Numbered from the stretch's first letter, positions 8,848 to 17,765 are shown. The stretch is DNA of 48,639 bases from Bacteroidota bacterium (GCA_018335575.1 JAGXRT010000002.1:1-48639); one strand, 5' to 3'. A program made the numbers and translations. Notes: generated from the sequence alone by a model not told the origin.

Positions 8848-9879
8848 ATGAAAAAAAGACTCAAGCTTCTTGATAGATTTTTAACACTTTGGATTTTTCT
8901 CGCAATGGTTATTGGGGTTGGTATTGGTTATATGTTTCCAACTGCCGCAAGTTTTACCGAGTCATTATCAGTAGGAACAACTAACATTCCATTGGCATTT
9001 GGACTTATTTTAATGATGTATCCGCCTTTGGCAAAAGTAGATTATTCGTTAATTCCAGAAGTTTTTAAAGACGTCAAACTGATGTCTTTTTCATTGGTAC
9101 TAAATTGGATAATAGGTCCGATTTTAATGTTTGTACTAGCAATAATTTTCTTGCCAAACCATCCGGGTTATATGTCTGGTTTGATATTAATCGGTTTAGC
9201 ACGGTGCATCGCTATGGTCATTGTTTGGAATGATTTAGGAGGAGGAAGCCGAGAATATGGAGCTACTTTGGTAGCTTTAAACAGTCTTTTCCAAATAGTA
9301 ACCTACAGTTTTTATGCTTGGTTGTTTATTGCGATTTTACCACCTTATTTTGGCTTAGAAAGTTATCAAGTAAATATTTCTATTGTAGAAGTTGCACAAA
9401 GTGTTGCAATTTATTTAGGAATACCATTTTTAGCCGGATTTTTAAGTAGAAAATACCTGGTACTGTGGAGAGGAAAAGATTGGTTTAATACTAAATTTAT
9501 ACCGTTTATTTCTCCAATAACCTTAATTGCTTTACTGGCAACCATTGTTTTAATGTTTAGTTTAAAGGGCGATATGATAATTCAAATCCCTTTTGATGTA
9601 TTACTAATTGCTGTGCCCTTAATTATTTATTTTTTCCTGATGTTCTTTGTAAGTTTTTTCATCGGAAAGGCGCTTAATATTGATTACGCACGTAACGCAT
9701 CAGTAGCTTTTACAGCAACGGGTAATAATTTTGAGTTGGCCATAGCGGTCGCTATTGCAGTATTTGGATTAAATTCTCCACAAGCTTTTACTGGTGTAAT
9801 AGGTCCGTTAGTTGAAGTTCCGGTATTGATTGCACTAGTAAATGTGTCGCTTTTCTTTAAAAAGAAATTCTATTCGTAG
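8848..9879 (+). CDS. ACR3-type arsenite efflux transporter
   Basis: A 343-aa membrane protein with about ten hydrophobic segments, of the bile/arsenite/riboflavin transporter superfamily. It exports arsenite driven by the proton gradient. Family signatures are [18 protein letters not shown] and [24 protein letters not shown], with the conserved functional cysteine at residue 120. The later segment [20 protein letters not shown] is also typical of ACR3. No arsR repressor or arsC arsenate reductase lies in the window, which is unusual because ACR3 genes usually sit in ars operons. Here it follows lspA with a 1-bp gap and ends before uvrC without a visible terminator. A different substrate is possible, but the sequence match to ACR3 is strong. 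Confidence 0.92.
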   Translation: MKKRLKLLDRFLTLWIFLAMVIGVGIGYMFPTAASFTESLSVGTTNIPLAFGLILMMYPPLAKVDYSLIPEVFKDVKLMSFSLVLNWIIGPILMFVLAIIFLPNHPGYMSGLILIGLARCIAMVIVWNDLGGGSREYGATLVALNSLFQIVTYSFYAWLFIAILPPYFGLESYQVNISIVEVAQSVAIYLGIPFLAGFLSRKYLVLWRGKDWFNTKFIPFISPITLIALLATIVLMFSLKGDMIIQIPFDVLLIAVPLIIYFFLMFFVSFFIGKALNIDYARNASVAFTATGNNFELAIAVAIAVFGLNSPQAFTGVIGPLVEVPVLIALVNVSLFFKKKFYS

Positions 9880-9939
9880 TATTTTTAATTACTGTAGTAA
9901 CAATTTAAGTATCAAAGTATTTTTTGATAAATTAGTACA

Positions 9940-11733
9940 ATGTCAGCTACTATTGATTTATTGTTAAAATCGCTTCCTAATGAACCGGGGGTATATCAGT
10001 TTTTTGATAAAAACGGTAAAATCATTTACATCGGTAAAGCTATTAATATAAAGAAACGGGTAGCTTCGTACTTTGTTAAAAACCATTCCAGTGCAAAAAC
10101 TAATATCCTGGTTAGTAAAATTAGAGATATTAAGCATATAGTAGTTGATACTGAAACCGATGCCTTATTATTAGAAAATAATCTAATAAAAAAATATCAG
10201 CCCAAGTATAATGTCATGTTAAAAGATGACAAAACCTATCCTTGGATTTGCATCAAGAACGAGTCCTTCCCACGCGTTTTTTTAACAAGAAAAGTTATTA
10301 AAGATGGCTCTACTTATTTTGGCCCGTATGCTTCTGTAAAAACGGCTAATGTTCTTTTAGAATTAATTAAAGAGCTGTTTCCATTGCGTACTTGTACGTT
10401 TGATTTAAGTGATAAAAATATCAAGCAGTCAAAATTTAAAGTGTGTTTAGATTACCATATCGGCAAATGTTTAGGGCCGTGTGAAGGATTTCAAACTGAG
10501 CCTGAATATAATGATTCAATCGCTGAAATTAATAATATTGTAAAAGGTAACTTTAAGGAAGCTATTGTAAAGTTTGAAGAAATAATGCATCAATGTGCCG
10601 AAGATTTAAAATTTGAAGAAGCACAGCTTTTAAAGGAAAAAATTAACTTGCTTTCAAACTATCAGGCAAAATCTACGGTGGTTAGCCCATCAATTAATAA
10701 TGTAGATGTTTTTTCAATTGTATCCGACCCAAGTTTTGGCTATGTAAATTTTTTAAAAATATCGAACGGTTCAATTATACAATCGCACACTACAGAAATT
10801 AAAAAGAAATTAGATGAAAGTGATAAGGAATTGTTAGAGTACGCTATTGTGGCTATACGAGAGAAGTTTTACTCGCAATCAAAAGAACTTTTTGTGCCAT
10901 TTAAGCTTGATTTGCCAGGAGATTTTAAAATTACAGTACCTAAAATTGGTGATAAAAAGCATATTTTAGATTTGTCGGTAAAAAATGCCCAATATTATCG
11001 ATTTGAGCATTTAAAACAACTAAAAATTGTTGACCCAGACAGGCATTCAAACAGAATTTTATTGCAGTTACAGCAAGATTTACATTTAAAAGAATTACCT
11101 GTTCATATTGAGTGTTTTGATAATTCTAACCTGCAAGGCACCAATCCAGTAGCATCGTGTGTGGTTTTTAAAAAAGCCAAACCAGCAAAGAACGAATATC
11201 GTCATTTTCATATTAAATCGGTTGAAGGGTCAAATGATTTTGCATCGATGGAAGAAGTAGTTTACAGGCGCTATAAACGCTTACTGGAAGAAAAATTACC
11301 CTTGCCCAATTTGGTAGTGATTGATGGCGGAAAAGGACAACTTTCATCAGCTTTAAAAAGTTTTGAAGAATTACAACTACAAGACAAAGTTGCATTAATC
11401 GGAATTGCAAAACGATTGGAAGAAATCTATGTGCCTAACGATTCAAATCCTTTATATCTTGATAAGAAATCAGAATCATTAAAATTAATTCAGCAGTTGC
11501 GCAATGAAGCTCACCGCTTTGGATTGACATTTCACCGAAATATTCGGTCAAAAAAGGCGGTTAAAAATCAATTGGAAGAAATTACCGGTATTGGTATCGA
11601 AACTGCAGAAAGGCTGTTAAAGAAATTCAAATCTGTTAAAAGAATAAGTCAACTTACTGAAGAAATTTTAGTTAAAGAAGTTGGTAAATCAAAAGCTAAA
11701 AAAATATATTTTCATTTTCATCAAAATACGTAA
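9940..11733 (+). CDS. uvrC: Excinuclease ABC subunit C
   Basis: Makes both incisions around a damaged base during nucleotide excision repair, acting on the UvrB-DNA complex. The length (597 aa) is normal for the family. Domains in order: an N-terminal GIY-YIG nuclease (GVYQFFDKNGKIIYIGKA), a cysteine cluster (CTFDLS, CLDYHIGKCLGPCEG), a UvrB-binding UVR motif (FEEAQLLKEKINLL), an RNase H-like 5' nuclease (ECFDNSNLQGTNPVASCVVF, then VVIDGGKGQLSSA), and C-terminal helix-hairpin-helix motifs (ITGIGIETAERLLKKFKSV). The start is ATG 9940. A TAAATTAG sequence about 10 bp upstream is a weak -7 candidate. The stop lies 10 bp before the patatin gene start. Confidence 0.97.
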   Translation: MSATIDLLLKSLPNEPGVYQFFDKNGKIIYIGKAINIKKRVASYFVKNHSSAKTNILVSKIRDIKHIVVDTETDALLLENNLIKKYQPKYNVMLKDDKTYPWICIKNESFPRVFLTRKVIKDGSTYFGPYASVKTANVLLELIKELFPLRTCTFDLSDKNIKQSKFKVCLDYHIGKCLGPCEGFQTEPEYNDSIAEINNIVKGNFKEAIVKFEEIMHQCAEDLKFEEAQLLKEKINLLSNYQAKSTVVSPSINNVDVFSIVSDPSFGYVNFLKISNGSIIQSHTTEIKKKLDESDKELLEYAIVAIREKFYSQSKELFVPFKLDLPGDFKITVPKIGDKKHILDLSVKNAQYYRFEHLKQLKIVDPDRHSNRILLQLQQDLHLKELPVHIECFDNSNLQGTNPVASCVVFKKAKPAKNEYRHFHIKSVEGSNDFASMEEVVYRRYKRLLEEKLPLPNLVVIDGGKGQLSSALKSFEELQLQDKVALIGIAKRLEEIYVPNDSNPLYLDKKSESLKLIQQLRNEAHRFGLTFHRNIRSKKAVKNQLEEITGIGIETAERLLKKFKSVKRISQLTEEILVKEVGKSKAKKIYFHFHQNT

Positions 11734-11743
11734 CTTTAAACGT

Positions 11744-13951
11744 ATGAAAAGAAAATTACTTTTTTTAATACTTTTTTGCTGTTCGCTGGGAATATTAGCT
11801 CAAAATGACACCTTAAAAAAAGACATTAAAGTTGGACTTGTATTAAGTGGTGGTGGCGCCAAAGGATTTGCGCATATTGGTGTAATTAAAGTATTGGAAG
11901 AAGCCGGAGTAAAAGTAGATTTTATTGGAGGTACAAGTATGGGGGCGCTAGTTGGTGGACTTTATGCTTCGGGATATAATGCTAAAGAATTAGATTCAAT
12001 TGTAAGAATTTTAGAGTTTGATAAAATACTTCAAGAAGAAGTTCCAAGAAAAGCCAAACCGTTTTTTGATAAGGAAAACGGAGAGCGGTATATATTTTCA
12101 TTGCCCATTAGAAACAAAAAAGTAACACTTCCTATTGCATTAGCTAAAGGACAATCAGCCCTAAATAAATTATCATTATTAACACAGCATGTAGCTTATA
12201 TTAAAGACTTTAGTCAACTTCCAATTCCGTTTTTATGTATTGGAACAGACATCGAAACGGGTGAACAAGTAATTTTAGATAAAGGATATTTACCTGAAGC
12301 ATTACGCGCCAGTAGTGCTTTTCCAACACTTTTTGAACCCGTAGAGATTGATAATAGAATGTTATTAGATGGTGGAATTGTAAATAATTTCCCCGTAAAT
12401 GAAGTAATAGATATGGGCGCTACATTTGTAATTGGTGTAGATGTACAAAGTGGTTTAGGAAATAGAAATGATGTTGACAATGCTATTAAAGTTATAGATC
12501 AAATAGTTAGTTTTTCTGTTGATGGAAAAAATAAAGATAAAATTGATTTGGTAGATGTTTATTTAAATCCTAAAGTAGAGCAATATAATGTGGTATCATT
12601 TGAGAGTTTAGATAAAATAATTAGAGAAGGAGAACGGGTTGCCCGTTTACAGCTAGATGCCCTAACTAAAATTGCAAAAGCCCAAAATAATGCAAAATGT
12701 GAAACGAAAAAACGAATTGAATTACCACAGACTTTTTTCTGTGAAAATATAGAAATAGAAGGAAATACATCTTACACAAGAGATTATGTTTTAAACAAAT
12801 TAAAGTGTAATGAACAAGAAGAAGTGTCATTTAAAAGTTTTATTGATGGTGTTGACAATTTAACAGCAACAGAAAACTTTCAAAATATTACCTACCGATT
12901 AGAACCGTATAAAAAAGGCTATATTATTAGATTAAAATTAAAAGAAAATGCAATTAAAACACAAGCTCAAATTGCGGTTCATTATGATGAGTTATATAAA
13001 ACTTCTATAGCGTTAAATATTACATCAAAAAATGTTTTATTAAAGAATGATTTAGTTTCTGCAGATTTAATATTAGGAGACAACCTGCGTTATAATTTTA
13101 ATTATTTTGTTGATAATGGTTTTCATTTAAGCGTTGGATTAAAATCAAGATACAGCAGTTTTAATACCAATGTTCGATTTACTGATAATCCTTCTATAAA
13201 TAAATTAAATATTAATTACAGCGATTTTACCAATCAACTATATGTACAGACAGTTTATAGCAGAAAATTTGCTTTAGGTATTGGTCTTGAACATAAAAAC
13301 GTATCAGTAAATACAGAAACCTTATCAAGTACACCGCTTTCTGAGAACCTTTCTTTAGACAAAAACCATTATTTAAACTTGATTTCGTATTTAAAATACG
13401 ATTCGTACGATCATAAATATTTTCCTAAAAACGGTATTTATTTTAACGGAGAATACAGATGGTATCTTGCAGCAACCGAAAGTATTTCTGGATTTAAACC
13501 TTTTGCTCAGGCAAGAGGTAATTTCGAATTTGCAAAAACATTTTATGATAAATTTACAGTACAAGTAAAAACCGAAGCAGGGTTTACATTTGAAGAAAAT
13601 AATAATTTATTATTAGATTATCATTTAGGAGGATTTGGAGACAATTTAATAAACACTTTTGTGCCATTTTATGGATATGATTTAGCCGATTTGAGCAACA
13701 GAACTTTTCTAAAATCTACCCTTGTACTAAGGCAGGAAATATTTCCTAAAAACTATTTAATGTTTATAACAAATGCTGCTAGAGTTGAAAATAATGTTTT
13801 TAAAGATTCAGATATTTTTGATAACACTAAAATTGGTTATGCTGCTGGATATTCGTTAGATTCGTTTTTAGGTCCTGTTGAACTTAAGTTTTCATGGTCG
13901 CCTAAAACTTCACACAATCACTGGTATTTTAATCTCGGATACTGGTTTTAA
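11744..13951 (+). CDS. Patatin-like phospholipase fused to a BamA-like outer-membrane barrel
   Basis: From ATG 11744 (MKRKLLFLILFCCSLGILAQ, a signal peptide) the protein is 735 aa; the longer in-frame start at 11681 lies inside uvrC. Residues ~28-320 are a patatin domain: oxyanion motif GGGAKG (36-41), nucleophile GTSMG with Ser65, and catalytic DGG at Asp209. A POTRA-like segment follows (IEIEGNTSYTRDYVLNKL, ~350-430). The rest is a Tyr/Phe-rich beta-barrel ending in WYFNLGYWF, whose terminal Phe is typical of Omp85 proteins. The layout matches PlpD-like type Vd autotransporter or RssA-like proteins, so phospholipase A activity at the outer membrane is inferred. The family is widespread in Bacteroidetes, and the true substrate is unknown. 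Confidence 0.9.
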   Translation: MKRKLLFLILFCCSLGILAQNDTLKKDIKVGLVLSGGGAKGFAHIGVIKVLEEAGVKVDFIGGTSMGALVGGLYASGYNAKELDSIVRILEFDKILQEEVPRKAKPFFDKENGERYIFSLPIRNKKVTLPIALAKGQSALNKLSLLTQHVAYIKDFSQLPIPFLCIGTDIETGEQVILDKGYLPEALRASSAFPTLFEPVEIDNRMLLDGGIVNNFPVNEVIDMGATFVIGVDVQSGLGNRNDVDNAIKVIDQIVSFSVDGKNKDKIDLVDVYLNPKVEQYNVVSFESLDKIIREGERVARLQLDALTKIAKAQNNAKCETKKRIELPQTFFCENIEIEGNTSYTRDYVLNKLKCNEQEEVSFKSFIDGVDNLTATENFQNITYRLEPYKKGYIIRLKLKENAIKTQAQIAVHYDELYKTSIALNITSKNVLLKNDLVSADLILGDNLRYNFNYFVDNGFHLSVGLKSRYSSFNTNVRFTDNPSINKLNINYSDFTNQLYVQTVYSRKFALGIGLEHKNVSVNTETLSSTPLSENLSLDKNHYLNLISYLKYDSYDHKYFPKNGIYFNGEYRWYLAATESISGFKPFAQARGNFEFAKTFYDKFTVQVKTEAGFTFEENNNLLLDYHLGGFGDNLINTFVPFYGYDLADLSNRTFLKSTLVLRQEIFPKNYLMFITNAARVENNVFKDSDIFDNTKIGYAAGYSLDSFLGPVELKFSWSPKTSHNHWYFNLGYWF

Positions 13952-13986
13952 AAAAAAATCCTGACACTTACAAGCATCAGGATTCT
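13951..13986. terminator. Bidirectional terminator between the patatin gene and rng
   Basis: The 8-bp stem AATCCTGA / TCAGGATT (13957-13964 and 13977-13984) is flanked on the left by a run of A. Read on the minus strand this gives a hairpin plus T-tail ending the rng transcript. On the plus strand it lies directly after the patatin stop. It serves two convergent genes. Confidence 0.78.
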
Positions 13987-14005
13987 TTGATAAAAATTTT
14001 AAGCC

Positions 14006-15535
14006 TTATTCACTTCCAGTTTTAAACTCGAATTGTAAATACATAAAGGCATCTCTAGGTAAAACTTTAATCCACTTTTTATATTTTAGGAACCATTTGT
14101 TTTGGATTGACGGAAATCCTTTGGTAATATATGCTCCTACAAAAGGATGAACATGTAAAGTAATATATTTAACTCCTTTTCGGTTTATTACTTTCTCAAG
14201 TTCATGGTTAATTTTATCAATTAAAACTATTGGAGCTTCAACCTCACCATCTTGGTTTGGATTAGGCTCTCGTGTTTTAATAATCATTTCTGGTCGTACA
14301 CGCTGTCTTGTTATCTGAATTAAACCAAATTTACTTGGAGGAAGTATTTTGTGTTTGGTTCTGTCAAACTCCATTTCAGCCTTAAGGTGTTCATAAAGTA
14401 ATCGTCTATGTTCATTATCATGCATATCAATAAAATCTACCACAATAATTCCTCCCATATCTCTCAGTTGAAGCTGGCGAGCAATTTCAGAGGCAGCAAT
14501 CATATTAACTTGCAACGCAGTATCAGCTTGAGATTCTGCTTTATTAGACCGATTTCCACTATTTACGTCAATAACATGTAATGCCTCTGTATGTTCAATA
14601 ACTAAATAAGCACCTTTGCTCATAGATACAGTTTTACCAAAAGCTGATTTGATTTGACGTTCAATACCGTACTTTTCAAAAATAGGAACTTCAGATTCAT
14701 ATAATTGCACTATCGATTCTTTTTCAGGTGCAATTTCTTGGATGTATTCTTTTATTTCTAAATAAAGTGTTTCATCATCAGTAATAATATTTGAAAATGA
14801 ATCGTTGAATACATCACGTAATATAGATGAGGCTCTGTTTAGTTCACTTAATATTTTGGTTGGTGTTTGAGCTGTTTTAATTTTTTTACATAAAGCATAC
14901 CATCGGTTTAAAGAGTTTTCTAAATCTTTATCGAGTTCTGCTACTTTTTTACCCTCTGCTACCGTTCTAATAATAAGTCCAAATCCTTTAGGTTTGATAC
15001 TTTTTGCTAAGCGTTTTAGCCTGTCTTTTTCTTCCGGACTTTCTATTTTTTGTGAAACAGAAACACGGTCTGAAAAAGGCACTAATACTAAATATCTGCC
15101 CGCTATCGAAAGTTCTGCACTTAAGCGAGGTCCTTTTGTTGAAATAGGCTCTTTAACAACCTGAACCAAAATGTTTTGACCAGTTTTAATGACGTCTGCA
15201 ATGTTTCCATCTTTATCGATGTCTTTTTCATTGCGACAATTTTTTAAAGTGAAATCTTTTGTTTTACCCGAGCTTACGGATTTAATAAAGTTAGATAAAG
15301 TTAGGATTTGTGGTCCTAAATCGTGGTAATGAAGAAAACCGTCTTTTTCATAACCTACATTTACAAATGTTGCATTTAAACCTTGTAATATTTTTCCAGT
15401 TTTTGCTAAAAAAATATCTCCAACATTAAATTTGCTGCCATTTGTTTCTTTATCCAATTCCATTAATTTTCCATCTTTAAGTAAGGCGAAATCGATATCA
15501 GATGAATTAGATCTAATAATTAATTCTGTTTTCAT
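14006..15535 (-). CDS. rng: Ribonuclease E/G family protein (RNase G type)
   Basis: A single-strand endoribonuclease for rRNA maturation and mRNA decay. The 509-aa length and the absence of a long C-terminal scaffold region fit RNase G rather than RNase E. An S1-like RNA-binding domain (FNVGDIFLAKTGKI, ~36-125) precedes the DNase I-like catalytic part, with the two metal-binding aspartates in HVIDVNSG (Asp323) and IVVDFIDM (Asp367). The stretch QITRQRVRPEMIIKTRE (407-423) is conserved. However, the zinc-link CPxC that normally follows is replaced by PNPNQDGEV (424-432), with no cysteine. It shares its direction with the 30-aa basic protein gene and HU upstream, but a terminator lies between them, so it probably has its own promoter. 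Confidence 0.95.
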   Translation of the reverse strand: MKTELIIRSNSSDIDFALLKDGKLMELDKETNGSKFNVGDIFLAKTGKILQGLNATFVNVGYEKDGFLHYHDLGPQILTLSNFIKSVSSGKTKDFTLKNCRNEKDIDKDGNIADVIKTGQNILVQVVKEPISTKGPRLSAELSIAGRYLVLVPFSDRVSVSQKIESPEEKDRLKRLAKSIKPKGFGLIIRTVAEGKKVAELDKDLENSLNRWYALCKKIKTAQTPTKILSELNRASSILRDVFNDSFSNIITDDETLYLEIKEYIQEIAPEKESIVQLYESEVPIFEKYGIERQIKSAFGKTVSMSKGAYLVIEHTEALHVIDVNSGNRSNKAESQADTALQVNMIAASEIARQLQLRDMGGIIVVDFIDMHDNEHRRLLYEHLKAEMEFDRTKHKILPPSKFGLIQITRQRVRPEMIIKTREPNPNQDGEVEAPIVLIDKINHELEKVINRKGVKYITLHVHPFVGAYITKGFPSIQNKWFLKYKKWIKVLPRDAFMYLQFEFKTGSE

Positions 15536-15607
15536 TCTGAATGAATTTTATACCTATATAGTTAATATAGATGGGTTTATAAAGTAAACTTGGGTTTTAA
15601 CCCGTTA

Positions 15608-15627
15608 GATTTTGCCAAAGCAAAATC
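15608..15627. repeat. Short inverted repeat upstream of rng
   Basis: GATTTTGC and GCAAAATC form a perfect 8-bp stem with a 4-base loop (CAAA). It lies 72 bp upstream of the rng start codon and has no adjoining T-tail. It could be a weak hairpin in the rng leader or chance in AT-rich DNA. Confidence 0.3.
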
Positions 15628-15647
15628 AATTTTCAATGAACGTTTAT

Positions 15648-15680
15648 TTTAAAAGAAAAAGTAAGCCTAGCTTACTTTTT
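15648..15680 (-). terminator. Terminator of the HU / basic-peptide transcript
   Basis: On the minus strand an 11-bp stem (AAAAAGTAAGC / GCTTACTTTTT) with a 3-base loop is followed by a T-rich tail (TTCTTTTAAAA). The stem overlaps the last codons and stop of the 30-aa basic protein gene. Confidence 0.7.
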
Positions 15681-15764
15681 CTTTTTATGCCTATTTTGTC
15701 TAGATCTTTTCTTGCGTTTGTGAGTAGAGATCTTCGTTCTCTTTCTTTTTTTACCACTTGGCAT
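15672..15764 (-). CDS. 30-residue Lys/Arg-rich basic protein, probably ribosome- or nucleic-acid-associated
   Basis: A tiny gene too short for most gene finders: ATG at 15764, TAA at 15674-15672, 30 codons. The product begins MPSGKKRKRTKIST and ends NRHKKKK; more than half of its residues are Lys, Arg or His, and it has no acidic residue. The start lies 37 bp after the HU stop and the gene is closed by its own terminator, so HU and this gene probably form one transcript. I recall near-identical short basic proteins encoded next to HU and rng in many Flavobacteriia. The lack of acidic residues resembles very small ribosomal proteins such as L36 or THX. It may be a Bacteroidetes-specific ribosomal protein (bL38 is one candidate name), but I cannot verify that. 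Confidence 0.75.
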   Translation of the reverse strand: MPSGKKRKRTKISTHKRKKRSRQNRHKKKK

Positions 15765-15801
15765 AATTATTATATTTTATTAGGTTAAACTTTAGCGTTA
15801 A

Positions 15802-16092
15802 TTACTTAACAGCTACCTTATTTTTTACTCCTTCAACAAATATTTTTGCTGGTTTGAAAGAAGGGATGTTGTGTGCAGGAATTTTGATAGTAGTGTTTTT
15901 AGAAATGTTTCTACCAGTTTTTTCAGCTCTTTCTTTGATAATAAAGCTTCCGAAACCTCTTAAATAAACATTGTCACCATTCTCTAAAGCAGTTTTTACT
16001 TCATTCATAAAGGCCTCTACTGTTGCCAAAACATCTGCTTTTTCTATTCCAGATTTATCCGAAATTTTCGATACGATATCCGCTTTTGTCAT
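15802..16092 (-). CDS. HU family DNA-binding protein
   Basis: A 96-aa nucleoid protein that binds and bends DNA as a dimer. The full HU/IHF fold is visible: two N-terminal helices (MTKADIVSKISDKSGIEKADV, VEAFMNEVKTALENGD), the turn motif VYLRGFGSFIIKERAEKTGRN, the DNA-embracing beta-arm (ISKNTTIKIPAHNIPSFKP, with the intercalating-type proline), and the C-terminal helix (AKIFVEGVKNKV). The length is a little above the 90 aa of E. coli HU. It is transcribed divergently from mutY, has a good -7 element about 44 bp upstream, and is followed closely by the 30-aa basic protein gene. Confidence 0.96.
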   Translation of the reverse strand: MTKADIVSKISDKSGIEKADVLATVEAFMNEVKTALENGDNVYLRGFGSFIIKERAEKTGRNISKNTTIKIPAHNIPSFKPAKIFVEGVKNKVAVK

Positions 16093-16135
16093 TTTTAAAT
16101 AATATTTTAGTTTATATATTTTTATTTTTGAGGTG

Positions 16136-16143
16136 CAAATATA
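16136..16143 (-). promoter_or_regulatory. -7 element of the HU promoter
   Basis: On the minus strand TATATTTG is a perfect TAnnTTTG -7 element, 43 bp upstream of the HU start codon. It lies in the divergent HU/mutY intergenic region. Confidence 0.65.
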
Positions 16144-16199
16144 ACATAAATAATCTATTACTAAAAGCTAATTAGTTAAAATTTAATCATATAAATCAT

Positions 16200-16207
16200 T
16201 AATTTTG
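16200..16207 (+). promoter_or_regulatory. -7 element of mutY
   Basis: TAATTTTG fits TAnnTTTG and lies 15 bp before the chosen mutY ATG at 16223. That spacing implies a very short leader and argues against the in-frame TTG at 16205, which overlaps the element. Confidence 0.55.
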
Positions 16208-16222
16208 TGGTTTATAAAGATT

Positions 16223-17266
16223 ATGGAGTTTCATAACAAATTAGTTACATGGTACTTACTAAACAAAAGAAATTTGCCTTGGCGAGTAAACCGCATTCCA
16301 TACCATGTTTGGTTGTCAGAAATTATACTTCAACAAACTAGAGTTGATCAAGGATTACCCTATTTTTTAAGTTTTATTGATGCATTTCCAACTGTTTTTG
16401 ATTTGGCAGATGCTAAGGAAGAACAAGTTTTAAAATTATGGCAAGGATTAGGGTATTATTCTAGGGCTAGAAATTTACATTCTACAGCAAAAGTCATAAG
16501 TGCCAATTATAATGGTGTTTTTCCTAATACATATATTGAATTAATTAAACTAAAGGGGATCGGTGATTATACAGCATCTGCTATTTCCAGTATTTGTTTT
16601 AATGAATCAAAAGCAGTTGTTGATGGAAATGTGTTTAGGGTTCTTGCGCGTTATTTTAATATGGACACCCCCATTAATTCTACTAAGGGGATAAAAGAAT
16701 TTAAGCAATTAGCGCAAGAATTATTGCCAAGCAAAAATATTGGAGACTACAATCAGGCTATAATGGAACTTGGTGCTGTAGTGTGTAAGCCCCAAAATCC
16801 GAGTTGTAGCATTTGTCCACTGAATCAAAGTTGCTTAGCATTAAAAAATGACACCCAGAAAGACTTACCGGTAAAACTTGCTAACAACAAACCAAAAACT
16901 ATTTATTTTAACTATTTAGTTGTATTAACTGAAAATAAATCAACAGTAATTGAGAAACGATTAGGAAAAGGAATTTGGCAAAATCTATATCAGTTTCCAT
17001 TAATTGAAAGTGCTCATCCATTAACAGAACATGATTTAAAAAAACATCCAACATTCAAAAAACTAGTTAATGATAGCAAGGTTGAATTGAGTTTGTTTAA
17101 TTCATTTCCCATAGTTCATAAACTTTCACACCGCACTATTTTTACTAATTTTTGGATTGTAAATCTAGAACAAGCTGCAAATGTCAATTATAAGTGGGAT
17201 GAGTTGTATCAATTACCGGTACCTGTTCTTATCGCTAATTTTTTCAAACAATTTAAAATTGGCTGA
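16223..17266 (+). CDS. mutY: A/G-specific adenine DNA glycosylase
   Basis: Removes adenine mispaired with 8-oxoguanine, starting base-excision repair. The start is ATG 16223 (MEFHNKLVTWYLLNKRNLPWR), giving 347 aa; the in-frame TTG at 16205 lies in the promoter. The catalytic Glu33 lies in SEIILQQTRV, the helix-hairpin-helix in LKGIGDYTASA, and the catalytic Asp134 in AVVDGNVFRV. The 4Fe-4S cluster is C188-x6-C195-x2-C198-x5-C204. The C-terminal ~110 residues form the NUDIX-like domain that recognises 8-oxoG. It heads the mutY-ssb-gldE-gldD block, an order shared with other gliding Flavobacteriia. Confidence 0.96.
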   Translation: MEFHNKLVTWYLLNKRNLPWRVNRIPYHVWLSEIILQQTRVDQGLPYFLSFIDAFPTVFDLADAKEEQVLKLWQGLGYYSRARNLHSTAKVISANYNGVFPNTYIELIKLKGIGDYTASAISSICFNESKAVVDGNVFRVLARYFNMDTPINSTKGIKEFKQLAQELLPSKNIGDYNQAIMELGAVVCKPQNPSCSICPLNQSCLALKNDTQKDLPVKLANNKPKTIYFNYLVVLTENKSTVIEKRLGKGIWQNLYQFPLIESAHPLTEHDLKKHPTFKKLVNDSKVELSLFNSFPIVHKLSHRTIFTNFWIVNLEQAANVNYKWDELYQLPVPVLIANFFKQFKIG

Positions 17267-17274
17267 AATTTCAT

Positions 17275-17282
17275 TACTTTTG
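17275..17282 (+). promoter_or_regulatory. -7 element of ssb
   Basis: TACTTTTG fits TAnnTTTG, 16 bp before the ssb ATG. It could give ssb-gldE-gldD a promoter separate from mutY. No -33 TTTG at the usual distance is evident. Confidence 0.5.
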
Positions 17283-17298
17283 AGAAAAGATTAAAATT

Positions 17299-17745
17299 AT
17301 GGCAAGAACATTAAATAAGGTGATTCTAATTGGTCATCTAGGCGATGAAGTTAAAATGCATTACTTTGAAGGAGGAAATTCTATTGGTCGATTTCCAATA
17401 GCTACCAATGAAAGTTATACCAACAAACAAACTGGAGAAAAAGTAACAACTACAGACTGGCACAATGTTGTAGTACGAAATAAGTTAGCAGAAATTTGTG
17501 AAAAATATTTGAGCAAAGGAGATAAAGTATATTGCGAAGGCAAAATTAAAACACGTGAGTACGAACAAGATGGTGTAAAAAGATACACTACCGAAATTCA
17601 TGTTGCAGAAATGATGTTTTTAAGTACGAAAAAAGGAGCAGAGGAAGGCACTCAATATTCTGAATCTAAACCAAACGCTACTCAACAAAGCGTTTCAAAC
17701 CCGTCCATAAGCTCTGCTGAGCCTGAAGATGATTTGCCGTTTTAA
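17299..17745 (+). CDS. ssb: Single-stranded DNA-binding protein
   Basis: Coats single-stranded DNA in replication, repair and recombination. The 148-aa chain has an N-terminal OB fold (LNKVILIGHLGDEVKMHYFEGG, then TTDWHNVVVRNKLAEICEKYLSKGDKVYCEGK), a short polar linker, and the acidic partner-recruiting tip EDDLPF at the very end. The 32-bp gap from mutY contains a -7 element, and gldE follows 20 bp after the stop. Housekeeping ssb beside gliding genes is a conserved flavobacterial arrangement, and a functional link is not implied. Confidence 0.97.
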   Translation: MARTLNKVILIGHLGDEVKMHYFEGGNSIGRFPIATNESYTNKQTGEKVTTTDWHNVVVRNKLAEICEKYLSKGDKVYCEGKIKTREYEQDGVKRYTTEIHVAEMMFLSTKKGAEEGTQYSESKPNATQQSVSNPSISSAEPEDDLPF

Positions 17746-17765
17746 TTTAACTTAATACCTAAAAT

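Noticed and set aside
15608-15627. An 8-bp hairpin upstream of rng as a riboswitch or terminator.
   Set aside because: It has no T-tail, no extended conserved structure and lies in AT-rich sequence, so I keep it only as a low-confidence repeat.
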